In this document: positions 30,161-42,960 of the stretch, piece after piece
Layout of the letters: the number at the start of each line of letters is the position of its first letter
Numbering within the stretch: position 1 is the stretch's first letter
Origin: Adiantum capillus-veneris
Taxonomy: Eukaryota > Streptophyta > Polypodiopsida > Polypodiales > Pteridaceae
Length of the DNA stretch: 64,000 nt
Direction of reading: 5' to 3'
NCBI GenBank assembly: GCA_014529385.2
Contig: CM043958.1
Location: 147,695,885-147,759,884 of the forward strand
Notes under the pieces: model-generated
Told to the model about the DNA's origin: nothing
The model's database searches: none
Seen by the model: only the letters and a program-made list of their open reading frames with translations
Position numbers and translations under genes: made by a program

Positions 30161-31721
30161 CCAGCCCTAACACCATGGAACATCCACAAGAGGATCGCTT
30201 AGCTATTTGGACCACCTGTGAACATGGGTAAGACAAACCACCCAACCATAACCACGATCCAAGAACCCTCAAAGCAGGCCAACTTCCAAGGACGTAATTG
30301 AGCACCTGTAAAACTATGCATCCCACATGACTTGGCCTCACCCACTAAAGGCGACTTAGTGCTTGCCTAGCCTCATGGACTTTTCTCCATTACTAGAGGT
30401 GTCATCATCACTAATGAGGTTTGTGGCCTCCTTTGATGAACGATTGGACACAATAACCACACTCACATCGGCATCCACGGTACACCCAGATGCAAAAGAT
30501 CCCGCCTGTGTCCTACACTAGATCCCCTCTCCTGGGTCGTGGAAATAACAGTTCCCCATTTGCAAATTCTTGTATAATAATTAAGAAAATAAGCATACAA
30601 TGAAACACAATTTTCACAAACCTGTTCTTTGTCCCTTGTTAATCAGCATATGTTAAGGCTTCAAAAAAGATAAGACTTGAAGCAAAAAATGACAAGAGGG
30701 AGCCTCGAATTGATGGTTAACAGAAAAAATGCTGTTCTGCAGCACATTAAGCCACCAACCCTGCTTATCTCAACATTTAAGTTTTGAATACTTCTCAAAA
30801 GAATCAATCACAGCTTATAGCAAGTAAGCACTCTCTAGTGAGTTATGCTTGTAATAAGGCCAGTCACCATACTTACAAACATCATAACGCATCTATCTCT
30901 TCCACTTTCTGTAACCAGTCAACTAAACTAATTAAAGACCTCACAAAACTGCATTGCCCATAAAATTATTTCTTTCTTATTTCACTACACAGAAGCACTG
31001 CAACTAAAGTCCCCCAAAGACAATTCATGAGCGAAAAAGAAACAGATTTCTTTGGAATGGTATTTAGCAAAAGGAATCAAAGCCACACAAACCATCTCAG
31101 CAGTTTCACAATGCTACGCTCTGATCGTTACAAGACTGACTGACTCCAATGAGTAATCCCTACTTATGAGTCACACATATGAATTTGCATTTAGCAGCAC
31201 AAAAAAGGAAAAACAAAAGCATGTGGGACAGACAATGAGCAACATACATTGCTTTTTTCTGAGCGTCTACAATTTCGAGCTTCAACACTACCAAGGCAGG
31301 CACCTGAGAAAATCAGAGAAGCATCACCTAGCTGATGTAAAACAGCTCTAAATCAAAACGCTGTCTTCGTTTGAGATCCAACAGGGAACCTTTAGGGCTG
31401 CACCTCAGAAAAGCATTGTTTCTACTGTCCTAAACACCAGGGCTTTAGGGATTGAAGCAAGTCTCCCAATAGGAAAGGAGGCATGTGCCAAAGTCTCCAT
31501 TAATGCTTTACTAATCATCCAGCCCAAGTTTTCGCCAGATTTGTCATGTCTGAGACAATCGCTTAAACAACCTCAGCCACCATCATGATGTACAATATTG
31601 TCAAGCCTGCACTTGTACCATACAAAAGCCATTGACAAGCAATCATACAGAGAATGTTCATGATAATCAAGGCCGCAACCTCTTCAAGCCTGTCGTGCCT
31701 CTTGTGACTTGAATCCAATGT
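30161..31721. other. Intergenic, no gene seen
   Basis: No frame or motif of note between the flotillin remnant and the TPR exon. The right part is presumably 3' untranslated sequence of the reverse TPR gene. Confidence 0.5.
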
Positions 31722-32176
31722 TCACAGACGCTCATATATCCTTTCAGCATCAACAAAAGACTTATTCCTTTCATAGCAAAGACCCAGCTTACAGAGAACC
31801 TTCAGGTTATCTGGGGTGATTTGGAGGCATTTCTGCAAATCAGGAATGGCAGCATCCACATTCCGCCGACCTTTGGAGAAGGAGAGAAGGAGGCTGTCAC
31901 GCCACAGGAGAGCATCACACATCTCAGAAGGAATCATGACATTTTCCATATCATCTGAAAGGGCTATGTTCAAAGAATCAGTGGCACCAAGCAAAAGCCC
32001 TTGCTGCTCAAGAGCATAGGACTTCAATACATGGAAAGAAACGTCCTTTGGATCAAACGCTATGGCCTTATCAATCTCTGTGTTCGCGTCCTTGGCAAGG
32101 GAGAGGGCTTTGGGTGTACTTGCGGAGGAATGTGATTTCTCTAGTAGTTGCACGGCCTTGCTGAAATGCTGTCGAG
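31722..32176 (-). CDS. TPR-repeat protein, last exon
   Basis: A minus-strand exon with acceptor GTGCTCTAG just upstream of 32176 and a split first codon (phase 1). It encodes about 151 residues starting ARQHFSKAVQLLEKS. Helical TPR-like repeats follow: EIDKAIAFDPKDVSFHVLKS, a long helix pair, then VDAAIPDLQKCLQITPDNLK and LCKLGLCYERNKSFVDAERI. This resembles a family of plant TPR proteins of unknown specific role; TPRs mediate protein binding. Upstream exons are not certain. A 24-nt candidate at about 32384-32407 fits by phase and has acceptor TTACCTTAG and donor GTATGC. The protein ends soon after the last TPR. Confidence 0.72.
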
Positions 32177-33042
32177 CTAGAGCACAACAATATTCAATTT
32201 GGGATACTCAGAACAGATCATCCATTTAATTTTAAACAGTGTAGTTTACCACAAGGATCGACTTAATGGAAGAGATAATCTAACAGACATTTCATAGAAA
32301 TTTTCACTCCAATTTGTCACTTATGATCCAACACAATCTCTGACAATATAACAACATAAGAAGCAGCATTCAGCATACCTGCTAAGACCTGCATCCAAGT
32401 AGCTAAGGTAAACTATAGGACTCTCCTCTGGTATTCTGAATGAATAGTCCTAAAATACATCACTGGAAACAGACATCTGCAGAGGCACTATAACTATTAT
32501 CATCAAACAATTTGCTACAGGGTCCCAAATGTGCGGCGCTTTATACCCAAGTACTCAAAGCCAATCCTTCCAATGCCACTCTCTACTCATTTGTTTTAGT
32601 ACCAAAGAACCAAGTCTAATGTGAAAACTTTCAGCATACCGCAATAAGCCTCTAAGCGACAAAGGCAATACCTTGCTAGTGAGTGTCTAACCCACACATG
32701 CGGCAAGATAACTAGGGTATGAGCTCTTTCAAGTAAGGCACAGTTCACAACAAAACTTTCAATCAAGTAGAATCCAATTTCCTGTAGACATAGCACTCAG
32801 TAAAGCACATCCTTTGGGGCATTTTCTCACGTAGTTTCCTTAATTGGTAAATACAAACAACTGAAAGACAAGATATCAGTGAGTGTGTCTCCATAAGGTT
32901 TCATAGACACAACAAGATCTCACTAACAATAACCAATTCGTGGCAAAAATCAGTATGTTTAGCTCATCTGAGAAAGCCTACCCGTGTGCATGTAGTCCGG
33001 GCAGAGGACTTGCAATGTACGTAGCCTGAGGAAATCGCCCTC

Positions 33043-33089
<47 letters not shown>

Positions 33090-33113
33090 AACATTGAAGG
33101 TGTTCTCCAAGTG

Positions 33114-33164
<51 letters not shown>

Positions 33165-33859
33165 GGGGGTCTCTGGCAACTGACGAGTGGGCTGGAATCC
33201 GCAATCCAACACAGACCTGGAATAGTGAAAGTGGCACGCCTCCTGTCAGCTCTACACAATAAAAATAAGGTGGAATGGTGGGCGAAGCTTCGCACCAGGC
33301 CTGTCTACTGAATGCAGTACTACACGAACAAAACTGAGCTCACGAGTTCACCTGCAACAAAAGACTTAAACAAAAAATACACGACATCGCTTGGAGGACG
33401 CCTAAGCTGACCCAATACTAGGGCCTTTCTTTAGGAGGCCAAAAATCTTTAAAGGTTAAAGCACTAAATGATAAATTCCTTCTATAAAGTTTTAACTAAC
33501 AAAAATGATAACTTTAGTCTTTTACCTCAAGTTTCAAAGGGTGAACCAAATTCTCAAAAAGAAAAGGTGGATAAAAGAACTTTTCATATTTCAAAATGAA
33601 AAGGTGACTCTTTGGATTTGTGGAACCTATTAGGTTTTATCATTTAACATTTAAGGATTTAACATGTAAGGCTCTCAATTTGTAAATCCCACATAATTAG
33701 TATTAACCAAAAGAAGAAAGATACAAAGATAGACCACGCAAAGTTGGTTTTCCATGGGGATAGTAAGACTAAGAGAATCTTGCTTTTGCAAGGAGCCAAC
33801 AACCCATACATACATAGACTTGTTACATCAACAAAGGATTACGTCTTTTTTTTCTTCTT
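32177..33859 (-). other. Probable intron and 5' region of the TPR gene, with microsatellites
   Basis: No further exon is certain. Two GA microsatellites (33044-33088 and 33117-33166) lie in possible 5' untranslated or promoter sequence. Frames across them are low complexity. Confidence 0.4.
33044..33166 (+). repeat. Two neighbouring (GA)n microsatellites
   Basis: GA runs at 33044-33088 and 33117-33166 are separated by 28 bases of unique sequence. The second has an AA interruption. Confidence 0.95.
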
Positions 33860-34232
33860 CTTCATGAGACTGGTATTGGTTGAGGTTCTCGATACCTCAA
33901 CAAGGTGGCAACAAGGTCTAGCTTTAGGTCTTGGATGACTTTGACATCAATGTGGGGTTGGGGGGTTTCATTGGTCTTCGCGACCTCTTGCAAGGGTCCG
34001 ACAAGCATATCTAGTTCTCTTGCTAATCTTCTGAAGGGAGACTATTCTCTTTGATCATTTCTTCACTTGCAATGTTATGGACACTCTCGTTAATCTGTTG
34101 TTCGATTGTGTTCATCATTGTGTCAAGTTGCTCTCGATTTCACCGTCCGACGTATCTTTCTGAGCGTATTCATCAATGATACACTCTTCCTTGTGTTTTT
34201 GCATAGAGGGTGGGTATGAATCCTCCATGACT
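33860..34232 (-). pseudogene. Unrecognised decayed coding segment
   Basis: The minus strand reads as hydrophilic protein in three frames one after another: MEDSYPPSMQKHKEECIIDE; NTIEQQINESVHNIASEEMI; RELDMLVGPLQEVAKTNETP followed by a VKVIQDLKLDLVATLL helix. Frameshifts or lost introns separate them. Codon-like composition suggests former coding use. I do not recognise the family. Confidence 0.35.
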
Positions 34233-35737
34233 GCAACCTCTGTCTCTTTGCTAAAACAAACATGTTTGTACTACATTACAAACACTAGATGAGACTAGTA
34301 TTAGCACTTAGGCTATTATTGATGGTAAAGTTTACAACGGAATCAAGGAGTTATACAATGAGCTTGATTGATTCTAATGAGTCTAATAAGATAGAAGCTT
34401 TAGTAAAGAAGAAATATATTATTAATTTCAACGAGAATCAGAAATCTTGTTGTATGTTCGAGCGTGTGATTCAAGGGATTGATAGCTAGATATTTAATTT
34501 ACATGCATATGATACATGCACAAATACTAATTGGTTTGCCATTAGCAAAGGCCTTAGTAATCGTTTTGCTTTTTTTCTTTGGAGATATGGCCATCATGAT
34601 TTTAAGTGGTTTGTGAGTTATGATGGGTTTTATTTCTTCCCTAAGGAAAATTGATCATGAAATAGAGCAGAAGCAAGGGAAGGTGGTATAAGAAGTAGTG
34701 TCTTTGACACCATCAGTGGGGCACCTTGGGAAGATCTTTGCATAATCAGCTTTCCCTTTTCAATAGTTCCTTTTGATAAAAGTAACCCATGTGACAACTT
34801 TAACGGGTTCTTGTTCTCTCTCTCTCTCTCAAAATTTCAACGATGATTTGGTACATGGTACAGGTCTTTGCCATAAGGTTTCTTAAAAATACAAGAATAT
34901 AAGGCATTAAAGAAGTGACAGGAAAAGAGAAGGAAGAGAGAGTGTGCCATGGGTTTTCCAATAACGACCAGGCGGTGGTTTGCAAGAAGGTCACCAAGCA
35001 GGAAGCTACCAAGGAGATGGACTTACACGCACAAAAGGATACTTTTAATCAATTATAATAGTACCCTGCTTTTGAAATGCTAAATTCATTGCCTATCATC
35101 ACAAATGCGATTGCAAATACATTCAATATATGTTGAATCAAGTAAAACTATCCCAATCAATAGAAGACCTCAAGTTCAAAAGAGTAGCATGTTTGATCAT
35201 TGTTAATAATGATGGTGAAGCTTCTAGGAGTGTTTGTTAGTCCCATGTGGCTTGACTTTTGGGAGTTCATCGCATCGCAAAAATTTTGCAGTTACAAATA
35301 CATGCCTGGATCAATGTGAGGAAGGGACATTTTCCTTGAGATTATGCGAGCGCAAACACCCTCATTTAGCATCATTACCATGGACATTAAGCAGCTTGTT
35401 TTTTATTTTTGGTAACTTGAGACACGAGTTTCTCCCAACAAGAAAGGTTTTTGGCAAAAGCGCTTGGATGTTTAATCTTTCTTAAGGCATCCAGTGCATC
35501 CTCTTGATGAACCACATGCATGCTTCCAAATCACACTTGGCATCTCCAAATATCAATATTATACACGTGTTTATCAAAAACCTGATACAGTGAATGCTTT
35601 TTAGATTGTTGGAAAGTAGATCTACTATTGCCATGTCCTCAATCATCTTTGAGGTCCTTGTCTAACTCTCAGGTTGATTTTAGGCGAAACTTAATCTATG
35701 ACTCAGTAAGGTACATTCTTATATTATTTTGTTTGTC
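34233..35737. other. Anonymous DNA, no gene seen
   Basis: Short frames only. Nothing matches a family I recognise. Confidence 0.5.
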
Positions 35738-36343
35738 TATGGAATACAAATCCAACCAAGAGCCATGCTTCAATGCTTAAGCTTGCCATCTCTTCATCTT
35801 CATTACTATGCTATTATGCTATGCTAAGCAAGAAGAGTGATGATAAGTGAGGAGCTACTTCTTTCTCCTATGCAATGTTTCTTCTTCCTCCTCCCTATCC
35901 TCATTCCCCGCTAGCTCTCTCCACCTTCGAAGGTGTTTGAGGCCTTGGGACTGAGGCTTGGGATAGTTAATTCTTTTTGCAAAGTTTATGTTATGCTTGT
36001 GATGCATGAAGCTTTCCATCTTCATCGCATCACCTAGGTCACAAGGAACACAAAGATTGTATTGTACCAAGTCTCTCTTGATGGGAGAATCTATAATACA
36101 AATGTCTATTGGAGGGGGGACTGGCTCCACATAAATCCGGTCCTCAAGTGTTGTCATGTTCTCTAAACTCTCTCTCTCTCTCTCTCAAAAGTATTGTTCA
36201 TGCCAAGTTTACTAAATATTATGTTTATGCTGCTACCATCAATTAAGTTCACCCTCTATGTTCTCAAAGTAATCTCACAAAAATGCTCACTCTAATTCTC
36301 TTAATTCCGCTATTCTCAAAGTTCATAGGCCATTTCCATTATA
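35738..36343 (+). repeat. Chromovirus LTR fragment (3' third)
   Basis: Plus-oriented sequence from AATACAAATCCAACCAAGAG to GGCCATTTCCATTATA matches the last third of the LTR at 54739-56346 and, reversed, the one at 4974-5981. It includes a decayed hairpin near 36118-36142. The 5' two thirds are missing. Confidence 0.75.
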
Positions 36344-37516
36344 GTACATCAAGTAAACATTGAGGAATCATCGGTTTAGTCTCATGTAATTTTGACTCGC
36401 CATAAAGTAACTTAAGAAGGTGTCTCCTTAGTTTCATAGGTGTTCTTTAGGTATCATAGTACCACAATATGTTTTTGGATAACATCTTAAGTACCTTTAT
36501 AGTACATTAGCTGAATGTTGAGGAATCATAGGTGCAAACTCATGTAATTTTTGACTTGCCATGGGTACTCAAAAGGTAACTTGATTTGACTAAAGTACTT
36601 CAAAGGTGGTTGTCCTGATTCTATAGGTACTAATAGAGGTGTTCCAAAGTTCTTCATGAAAGATAGGCGCTTGGCATAGTATAAGGTGTCAAAGGGGCAC
36701 CTTGAAAGGTACTTGTTGAAGCATTAAGGTATTTCTTAAGTACTTGAAAGGATATTTTTTTGGCACTTTACAATGTTAATATGTGCTTAGCATAGTGGGA
36801 CACCTTACTAGTTTGTGTAAAGTAACTTTCCCAAGCTCAAGGTACTTAGAGGTACTTCCAAAGGTATCATAAAGGTATGGCTTATGGGTTATGATTTTTT
36901 GTGAATTTAAATGATTGTTGTACATCTTCTCATGTAGGCAAAAATTTTTAGGAGATTTAGAGAGAAGAATCCACTAGTCAAAATCTCGCTCCAAAGCTTG
37001 GAAGGCTTGAATCCCTTTTTTGTCCTCAAACTAAAGGATCGATATACGTATTGTTGCATCTATCATGTTTAGCTAATTTTTCTAACGGATGCACTAAATA
37101 TGATGAGGCAGAGAAACCATGGAGTACATGGTGTAGGTTGTGATTGCGAGTGTCCAAAACACAGGCCTGAGGTAGCTCCTACATGCATAGTTGCTAGCCA
37201 TCCTGGTATTTCCTACATGTAGCCTACATGCAAAGCTGCTAGCCATCCTGGTATGAAAAAATTACACCCTTCTACATTTTAGATAATAAGGAACATGATA
37301 CCCTATTTGTGCAACATTTCTTTTCCTTACATAATGCATGGTTGAAAGATCAAGGGTTTAGCTTTTTGAAAAGAAATTCGGTTTGGTTAGATATCTAGTT
37401 GTGCTACTGGCAATTCAAATCAAGACGGCCCTTCTTCTTTGTGTCTAGGTACTATCAGTTGACTAACATGGATATCTAGTGGAATTACTTTGCATCAGGT
37501 GAAGGAAAGGGAGAGC
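36344..37516. other. Anonymous DNA rich in GGTACTT words
   Basis: From 36350 to 36880 the word AGGTACTT and relatives (AAGTACCTT, AGGTATC) occur many times at irregular spacing. A 45-bp duplication at about 37180-37250 repeats TTGCTAGCCATCCTGGTAT with one or two changes. No gene. Confidence 0.5.
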
Positions 37517-37743
37517 ATGATAGTGCAAGAACAATCAATCATAAAGAGGATATTGATGCATGAGTAATTGGAGCCAAGCGCATGGATCATGATAGTGCAA
37601 GAACGGTCAATCATAAAGAGGATATTGATGCATGAGTAGTTGGAGCCAAGCGCATGGATCATGATAGTGCAAGAACAGTCAATCATAAAGAGGATAATGA
37701 TGCTTGAGTAATTGGAGCCAAGCGCATGGAGCATGATAGGCAC
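37517..37743 (-). repeat. Three 72-bp tandem repeats with an open frame
   Basis: Units start at 37517, 37589 and 37661, with a partial fourth at 37733. Differences are few. Because 72 is 24 codons, the minus strand stays open across all units (37743-37495), encoding a repeated Cys/Ile/Met-rich 24-mer (MIHALGSNYSCINILFMID). No start context or homology supports a real protein. Confidence 0.85.
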
Positions 37744-38241
37744 AACAGATGTTATGGACTATTTGAAGCATCATTTCCAAAATGTTGTTTCTCAAAATGA
37801 TGTGAGTAGGGTTTTTTGCTAAATTTAGAGGTGTACTCTCTATAGGACATCCTCCTCAAGATTTTACTTGTTATCATCTTGATTTCTCGTTCATGATAAT
37901 TATTGAGCCTCAAATGGATTTACTTGTCTTATGTCATGTGTACCGATAAGTTCGTTTTTTGCAAGCTTCATGGGAGGATGAGTACCCTAGCATAGCTCTA
38001 AAAGGTACTAATGAGAAAATTAAGAAAGAACGAACCACATCTCACCATACTAAAACACCAACCATTGAGAGGCACTTGAAAGTCACCAAAGCATTGCAAC
38101 CAGTCAAAGAGCAGCTCACATCATTAAAAAAAAAATCAATACTTAGATTTTGTAAATTTGTACAATGTCACTTTATTGAGAGTAAAAGATGGATAATTTG
38201 GAAATATAAGTACATATTACATTGATGTAATTCCTATGTCA

Positions 38242-38423
38242 TGTTCAAATTAGGGTTGCAAGGATGCACAAATAGCTAAGAGAAGATAAAGAAGCTCAAG
38301 GCACACAACAGAGAGTATATTGCTTAGTGTGCAAATAGAAAGATAAGACATCCCTAGAGTGATGGTCATATATACAATGCACGGAGGAAAAAACCTCTTA
38401 GTGAGGAAAAAAGTGCCTTGACA
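38242..38423 (-). repeat. Copia LTR (short family, reverse orientation)
   Basis: About 182 bp matching 43548-43727 in reverse, including the TGCATTGTATATA region and the TCCTCACTA motif near the end. The bases to its right (GTGTGAATACACTTAGGA in minus sense) match the internal 3' end of the same family. Confidence 0.75.
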
Positions 38424-38899
38424 ATCCTAAGTGTATTCACAAACATCACTACCACATACGGTGTGGTGAACGAGAGCTGGCACATAGTGTATAGGTGTAA
38501 TGCCTTGGGTGGATATGTCAATGAGGCATTCATCATTGTGAGAGCATAAAGGAGTGAGTAGAATAGAGATAGTGTACTCAATACAATGAAATGAACTTTC
38601 TTGATTGATTAGAATTGGAGAGAGAGTTATAATCTTTGGGGATAGTGGCCCTATATAGGCTCGTGGTGAGAGATTGAAATCAATGAGTGGATGGATATAC
38701 ACCACAATTGGTAATGGCAAGGGTCATGTGAGCTAGCACAAGTAGCATGTGGCTATCAAATGTGTAGCATGTGTTTAGGGAATAAGTAACATGTGTGTGG
38801 CTTATAGGGTTCATGGAAAAAGTGTGACTGTGTACTTAATTGTGCATGCTTGGCTTAAGGGTTTGTTCTCACTAGTGAGTGTAAGCTACAGGCTTACCT

Positions 38900-39070
38900 C
38901 AACAATAAGAAATGCACATATCTAATATCCTAACAAGATTGCTTAGTTGTAGGCAAAACAACTCTAGCAACAACAGATCTACTAGAACTTGCAACATCCT
39001 CAATAGAGTATGTATCCACAAAAGGCATCCATCCACATACATCCTCGAAAACAAAAGTGGAATTTTTTTC
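38900..39070 (-). pseudogene. Copia gag scrap
   Basis: The minus-strand sequence around GAGGATGTTGCAAGTTCTAG and AGAGTTGTTTTGCCTA matches the gag region at 44585-44640 of the plus-oriented copia element. With the LTR at 38242 it forms a collapsed reverse copy with most of pol deleted. Confidence 0.5.
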
Positions 39071-39284
39071 TTAAAGACTAATGTTTTCCACAATGGCACA
39101 TCCCTCGGGTCCAATTGTCCACTTGACCAGTACCATGATAGTCAAGAATATGTGCATCTTCATACGGTTCAGTAGGAGGTTCAATGAAATGACCGGGAAC
39201 ATCATAAAAATACTCACAAAAATAAGGGATAATCTATATAATTGATAAATCAACTTGGATAAAGAGTGGACTTGATTGGAATAA

Positions 39285-39538
39285 AGTTACAAAGTTTAGG
39301 CAATCTATCTTCAGGCACCACCCATACCAAGCCATGACCATGTATGGTGGTTGGTAGACCCACAATAAATCCCATAGAGGTACTGCACATGTAGTGTTAA
39401 AAGCTTCATGAGCTATCAACTTCATGAAGTTACATGATGCCACTACAAATATGCCTTTGCTAAACACTAGGGCCCATAACACCTTGTGTGCATGCATTTA
39501 GCAAAAACTTTACTTAGCCCGCATTTCCATGCTCATGG
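39285..39538. repeat. Dispersed repeat R1, copy 1, left part
   Basis: Clearly related to 56870-57110 (for example CACTAGGGCCCATAAC and TTAGCAAAAACT), with many substitutions. Interrupted at 39538 by an LTR element and resumed at 41751. No coding sense seen. Confidence 0.65.
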
Positions 39539-39864
39539 TGGATTTTTGTAAAGTGTGAGCTTTGTCCTAAGGTGTGAGTCAAGGAGAGGAGAGTGAATTT
39601 ATCCCACATACTGTGGAGCAAGGCTGTAGAGCTACTTAAAGCTCATTTCATGAATGAACAACAACTCCATTTTGCACTACATGCTTGTCTATGGTGAGCT
39701 TGTGCTAAGCTAAGTCAATACTCAAGATTGTGTTTATGAGTCCAAGCTAATTCTATCTTGGAACCTAATTCACTTGAGTGATAACCTTGCTTACACACGC
39801 ACTCACACATTGACGCTATGTTTCTCTTTCATCCACCATAGCTAGCACGATCCAATTCCTAAAA
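39539..39864 (+). repeat. 5' LTR of the short element
   Basis: Left LTR, about 326 bp. The last 190 bp match the right LTR. The left boundary was chosen from the R1 comparison and the TG dinucleotide. Confidence 0.6.
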
Positions 39865-39878
39865 TTTGGTATCAGAGC
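39865..39878 (+). other. Primer binding site, tRNA-iMet type
   Basis: TTTGGTATCAGAGC directly follows the left LTR and fixes plus orientation. Confidence 0.85.
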
Positions 39879-41548
39879 TATGGTGTGCTAGCTAGGATTG
39901 TTGTTATGCATTTGTGTGTTAGTGCAATTAGCATTACTCTATCATCATTAGATAAATCCATTTGTTTTGTCCTTCTATTGCATATTGCATGCCTGATTAG
40001 TGTTCCATTGGCTAGCATGAGCATGTTCTTGAGCTAAAGACTCTTGGGCCACTACTCACTAGCTAATTGGAAGATTAATTAGCATAAGATTTCATTAATT
40101 TGCCATTAGAAACTTGCATTTTGCATTCAAAATCTGCTCCTCATTTTAGCAAAATTCGCATTCACCATTGGTATGTGTGCGTAGCGCCATTCAAGTGCTT
40201 TCCGTCAAGCCCATGCTAAAATCGCATCTCTTTTGCCTATTCTAAAGCTTGCTCAATCTTGCTCTCATGCACACCCTCATTCTCTGGTTTTCCTGCAGAT
40301 TCAAAGCCCAAATTGTGTGTGTGTATGTGTGTGCCTAAAAGGCCTTTAATGCTCACCAAAATATTGTAGAAAATAGGCCCCAAAGCAACTCAAATGGGCC
40401 CTACCGTGGTGGGAACACCTTGCTTTTAGGGCCTTTGACCTTTTTAAATGTGAAGGGCCACACCTTAATTGTGCTACATTTGATTTTCGGGTCCGAACGG
40501 ACCTCGGCTGGCCGCAGAGCAGTAAAGTCCCGTTCGTCGTGATAGCCCGTCTGCCCCCCGCCTGTCCAATCAGCCGCAACCACCTGCCATCGCCATCCGG
40601 CCACAGACCTTAACCGCGCACTCAAGCCTTTTCTAAGAAGTTTTCGGGTCTGCCCCTCTCGGGCCCCCCTTCCCGCACTGCCTCAAGGGCTTCAAACCAG
40701 CCTTTCCCACTGGCATTAGCACGGGATCCCGCGCCCAAGAGGCCAAAGACCAAGCTACCACAAGGGGGTGCTCCCACCCTAGGCACCGACTCCAAGGCAA
40801 GCCTCCAAGGCCACTAGAGTTTGTTCTCACTGCAAAGCACCGAATGCTCGTCCAAGCATAAAGTCGAGGCATTCAAACTATTAAGGCTTCATCAAGATTC
40901 TCCAAAGCACTCAAAAGAGCTTGAACACCCACTTCAACATCTTCAAAGAGGGAGTTCTTTCGAGCATCAAAAGCAAAACAAAGAGTCATTTACCCTATCT
41001 ATGAAGAGGGGCTTCACTGATGGTGAAGAGGAGCTTCACATTGAAGGGAAAATCCAAAGTACAAATTGAAATCTTGTAGCCAAGCACAACAATTGCTTGC
41101 AATGTATGTAATTGTATTTGTCTACATGGATGACATTATGTGCTTTTGTAACAGGTCTCCAAATTGCTAAAATCTCTCTATTTGTATGAGAAACACCGCA
41201 TGCTTGGGCTCTCGGAGTATGACCAAGATGGAAGAGAGCATGAATTTTTGCATAAACCTTTTCATAGGATATTTTAGCATATTGTTGCATATCATTATGA
41301 CGCATGGAATAAAGCCTGATTGCACAACAAAAAGGGGGACAGAAGCACTCGTTCGAGGGGAGGATACGAAGTCAGACCATGAAGCAGTTGAAAGCAACAA
41401 TAGAAGCAACGAAGGCTAGAGACCTGACAGAGGATCAACTCACATAGTAGAAGACAAAAAGGATGAAGACGAGAGCAACGTTGTCTTTTATGAAGACCCA
41501 TTTTGAAGATGCAGACTCTCTACTTGTAGGGGAGGAGTTTTTCCTGTG

Positions 41549-41750
41549 TGGATACCATTGCACTACATGCTTGTCTATGGTGAGCTTGTGCTAAGCTAAG
41601 TCAATACTCAAGATTGTGTTTATGAGTCCAAGCTAATTCTATCTTGGAACCTAATTCACTTGAGTGATAACCTTGCTTACACACGCACTCACACATTGAC
41701 GCTATGTTTCTCTTTCATCCACCATAGCTAGCACGATCCAATTCTTAACA
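41549..41750 (+). repeat. 3' LTR of the short element
   Basis: Ends TTAACA. It is preceded by a purine-rich stretch (GTAGGGGAGGAG at about 41526) that may be the polypurine tract. Confidence 0.65.
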
Positions 41751-42960
41751 ATTTTATGCCCATAGCATAAATGAAAGACAAGCGAATAAATGTGTAAATA
41801 GCTCTTGAAAAGAAACTAAATACTTCCCATTGCAAGTATGTGATAGCCTTGCTAAAACATTTGGACCATAATAGATTGTGAGCATAAATAACATCTAGGT
41901 ACAAATAATGAAACATTTTCCTTGACAGGACATAGCATTGATGTATGCATAATAGAAATGCAAAATTGCAACCTAAAAAGATTAAACAATCATCCATTAA
42001 TGTTGCTTGACAATACTCCTTACATTAACAAGTCTTACCAGATATCTGACAATTTCTAGCCACCAAAATTGTTATTGATACCACGTGCTTGAAATGGTCT
42101 AAAACGGATTTGACCAGCATCTAGGGACTCTATCGCAACACATAATTGGGGAAACAGGTGCCAATGCTAGTCCCAAAAACTCATATTCTCCACATGTGGA
42201 TTATGTCTCATATATTGATATCAGTAAATTTGACATCCATCAAGTACAAGAAGTACATGTGTGTGGAGATAATTGGAAACAATCAGTGATACGAGTGAGA
42301 GGACCCTCATAGACCTTGTTCAATACTAGCTAAACCAAACTCCCTGAGTTCCCAGACCATGTTGTACACCTTGTGACTAACAACATTTGCCAAAAAACGA
42401 TCACTACCTTCTAGGCCTATGACCATCATAAGAGAGATAACCATGAAAAAAGTATAAGATATCAAGAGTGGACCTACAATTCCATCATAGGAAAATTAAT
42501 AGGGATAATGAGAGGAAGACTCGATACACCAATATCTAATCCTTCCTGTAATGAGTAACATGTAGCTATGCATGACCATCTCACATGCATCAAAACAATT
42601 TGGGCAACATTGTTGTGCAAGTAGAGGAAAAATCCTTGGTTTTCTTTTGTCCAAGAACTAGTGTTGCCTTGTTAGTTTGAACCCCTTTGTTAGGTTTTGA
42701 AAAGAAACTACTTAAACCATTATGTAGCTGAGACCAACATAAACTATCCTCTTGTGCTACCAATAGTGATTGTAAGCAGCTGGTATGATGCAGTTAGTCC
42801 CTACTCTTTGGCAATTGAAAACATTTTTCCTTGAAAGCCCAAAGTGTGAAGAGGCCAAAAAGCGACCACCAACACTGATTACATGAGTTTGTCATTCACA
42901 AATTAGGTCATACCCAAAAAAAAGTGCTTTTATAGACACACTTGGTGCTATATGCAAAGT
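41751..42960. repeat. Dispersed repeat R1, copy 1, right part
   Basis: Related to 57130-58330: both carry GAAACTAAATACTTCC, CCATAATAGA, the CTACAAAACGGATTT-like region and a CTCATATTCTCCACATGTGG word. Many substitutions and indels. No reading frame is conserved between copies. Confidence 0.6.

Larger units (their letters stand above)
39539..41750 (+). mobile_element. Short non-autonomous LTR element inside R1
   Basis: The two ends share about 190 bp of near-identical sequence (39674-39864 and 41559-41750). Directly after the left copy is a tRNA-iMet primer site. Comparison with the uninterrupted R1 copy near 57110-57130 puts the insertion between ATGG and the AT-rich base run. The left LTR starts near TGGATTTTT (39539); the right LTR (from TGGATACC, 41549) has a deletion after its first bases. 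The roughly 1.7-kb interior has no gag or pol I can recognise, so mobilisation would be in trans. No clear target duplication remains. Confidence 0.75.

Noticed and set aside
32596-32796. Minus-strand 66-codon frame as an exon of the TPR gene
   Set aside because: No matching splice sites or TPR-like pattern; it looks like a chance frame in an intron or 5' region.
37517-37743. CRISPR-like or regulatory array
   Set aside because: The units are contiguous with no spacers, and the window is clearly plant nuclear DNA.
40346-40872. Frames in the GC-rich part of the short LTR element
   Set aside because: Overlapping frames on both strands with no family motif; GC richness alone makes long frames likely.
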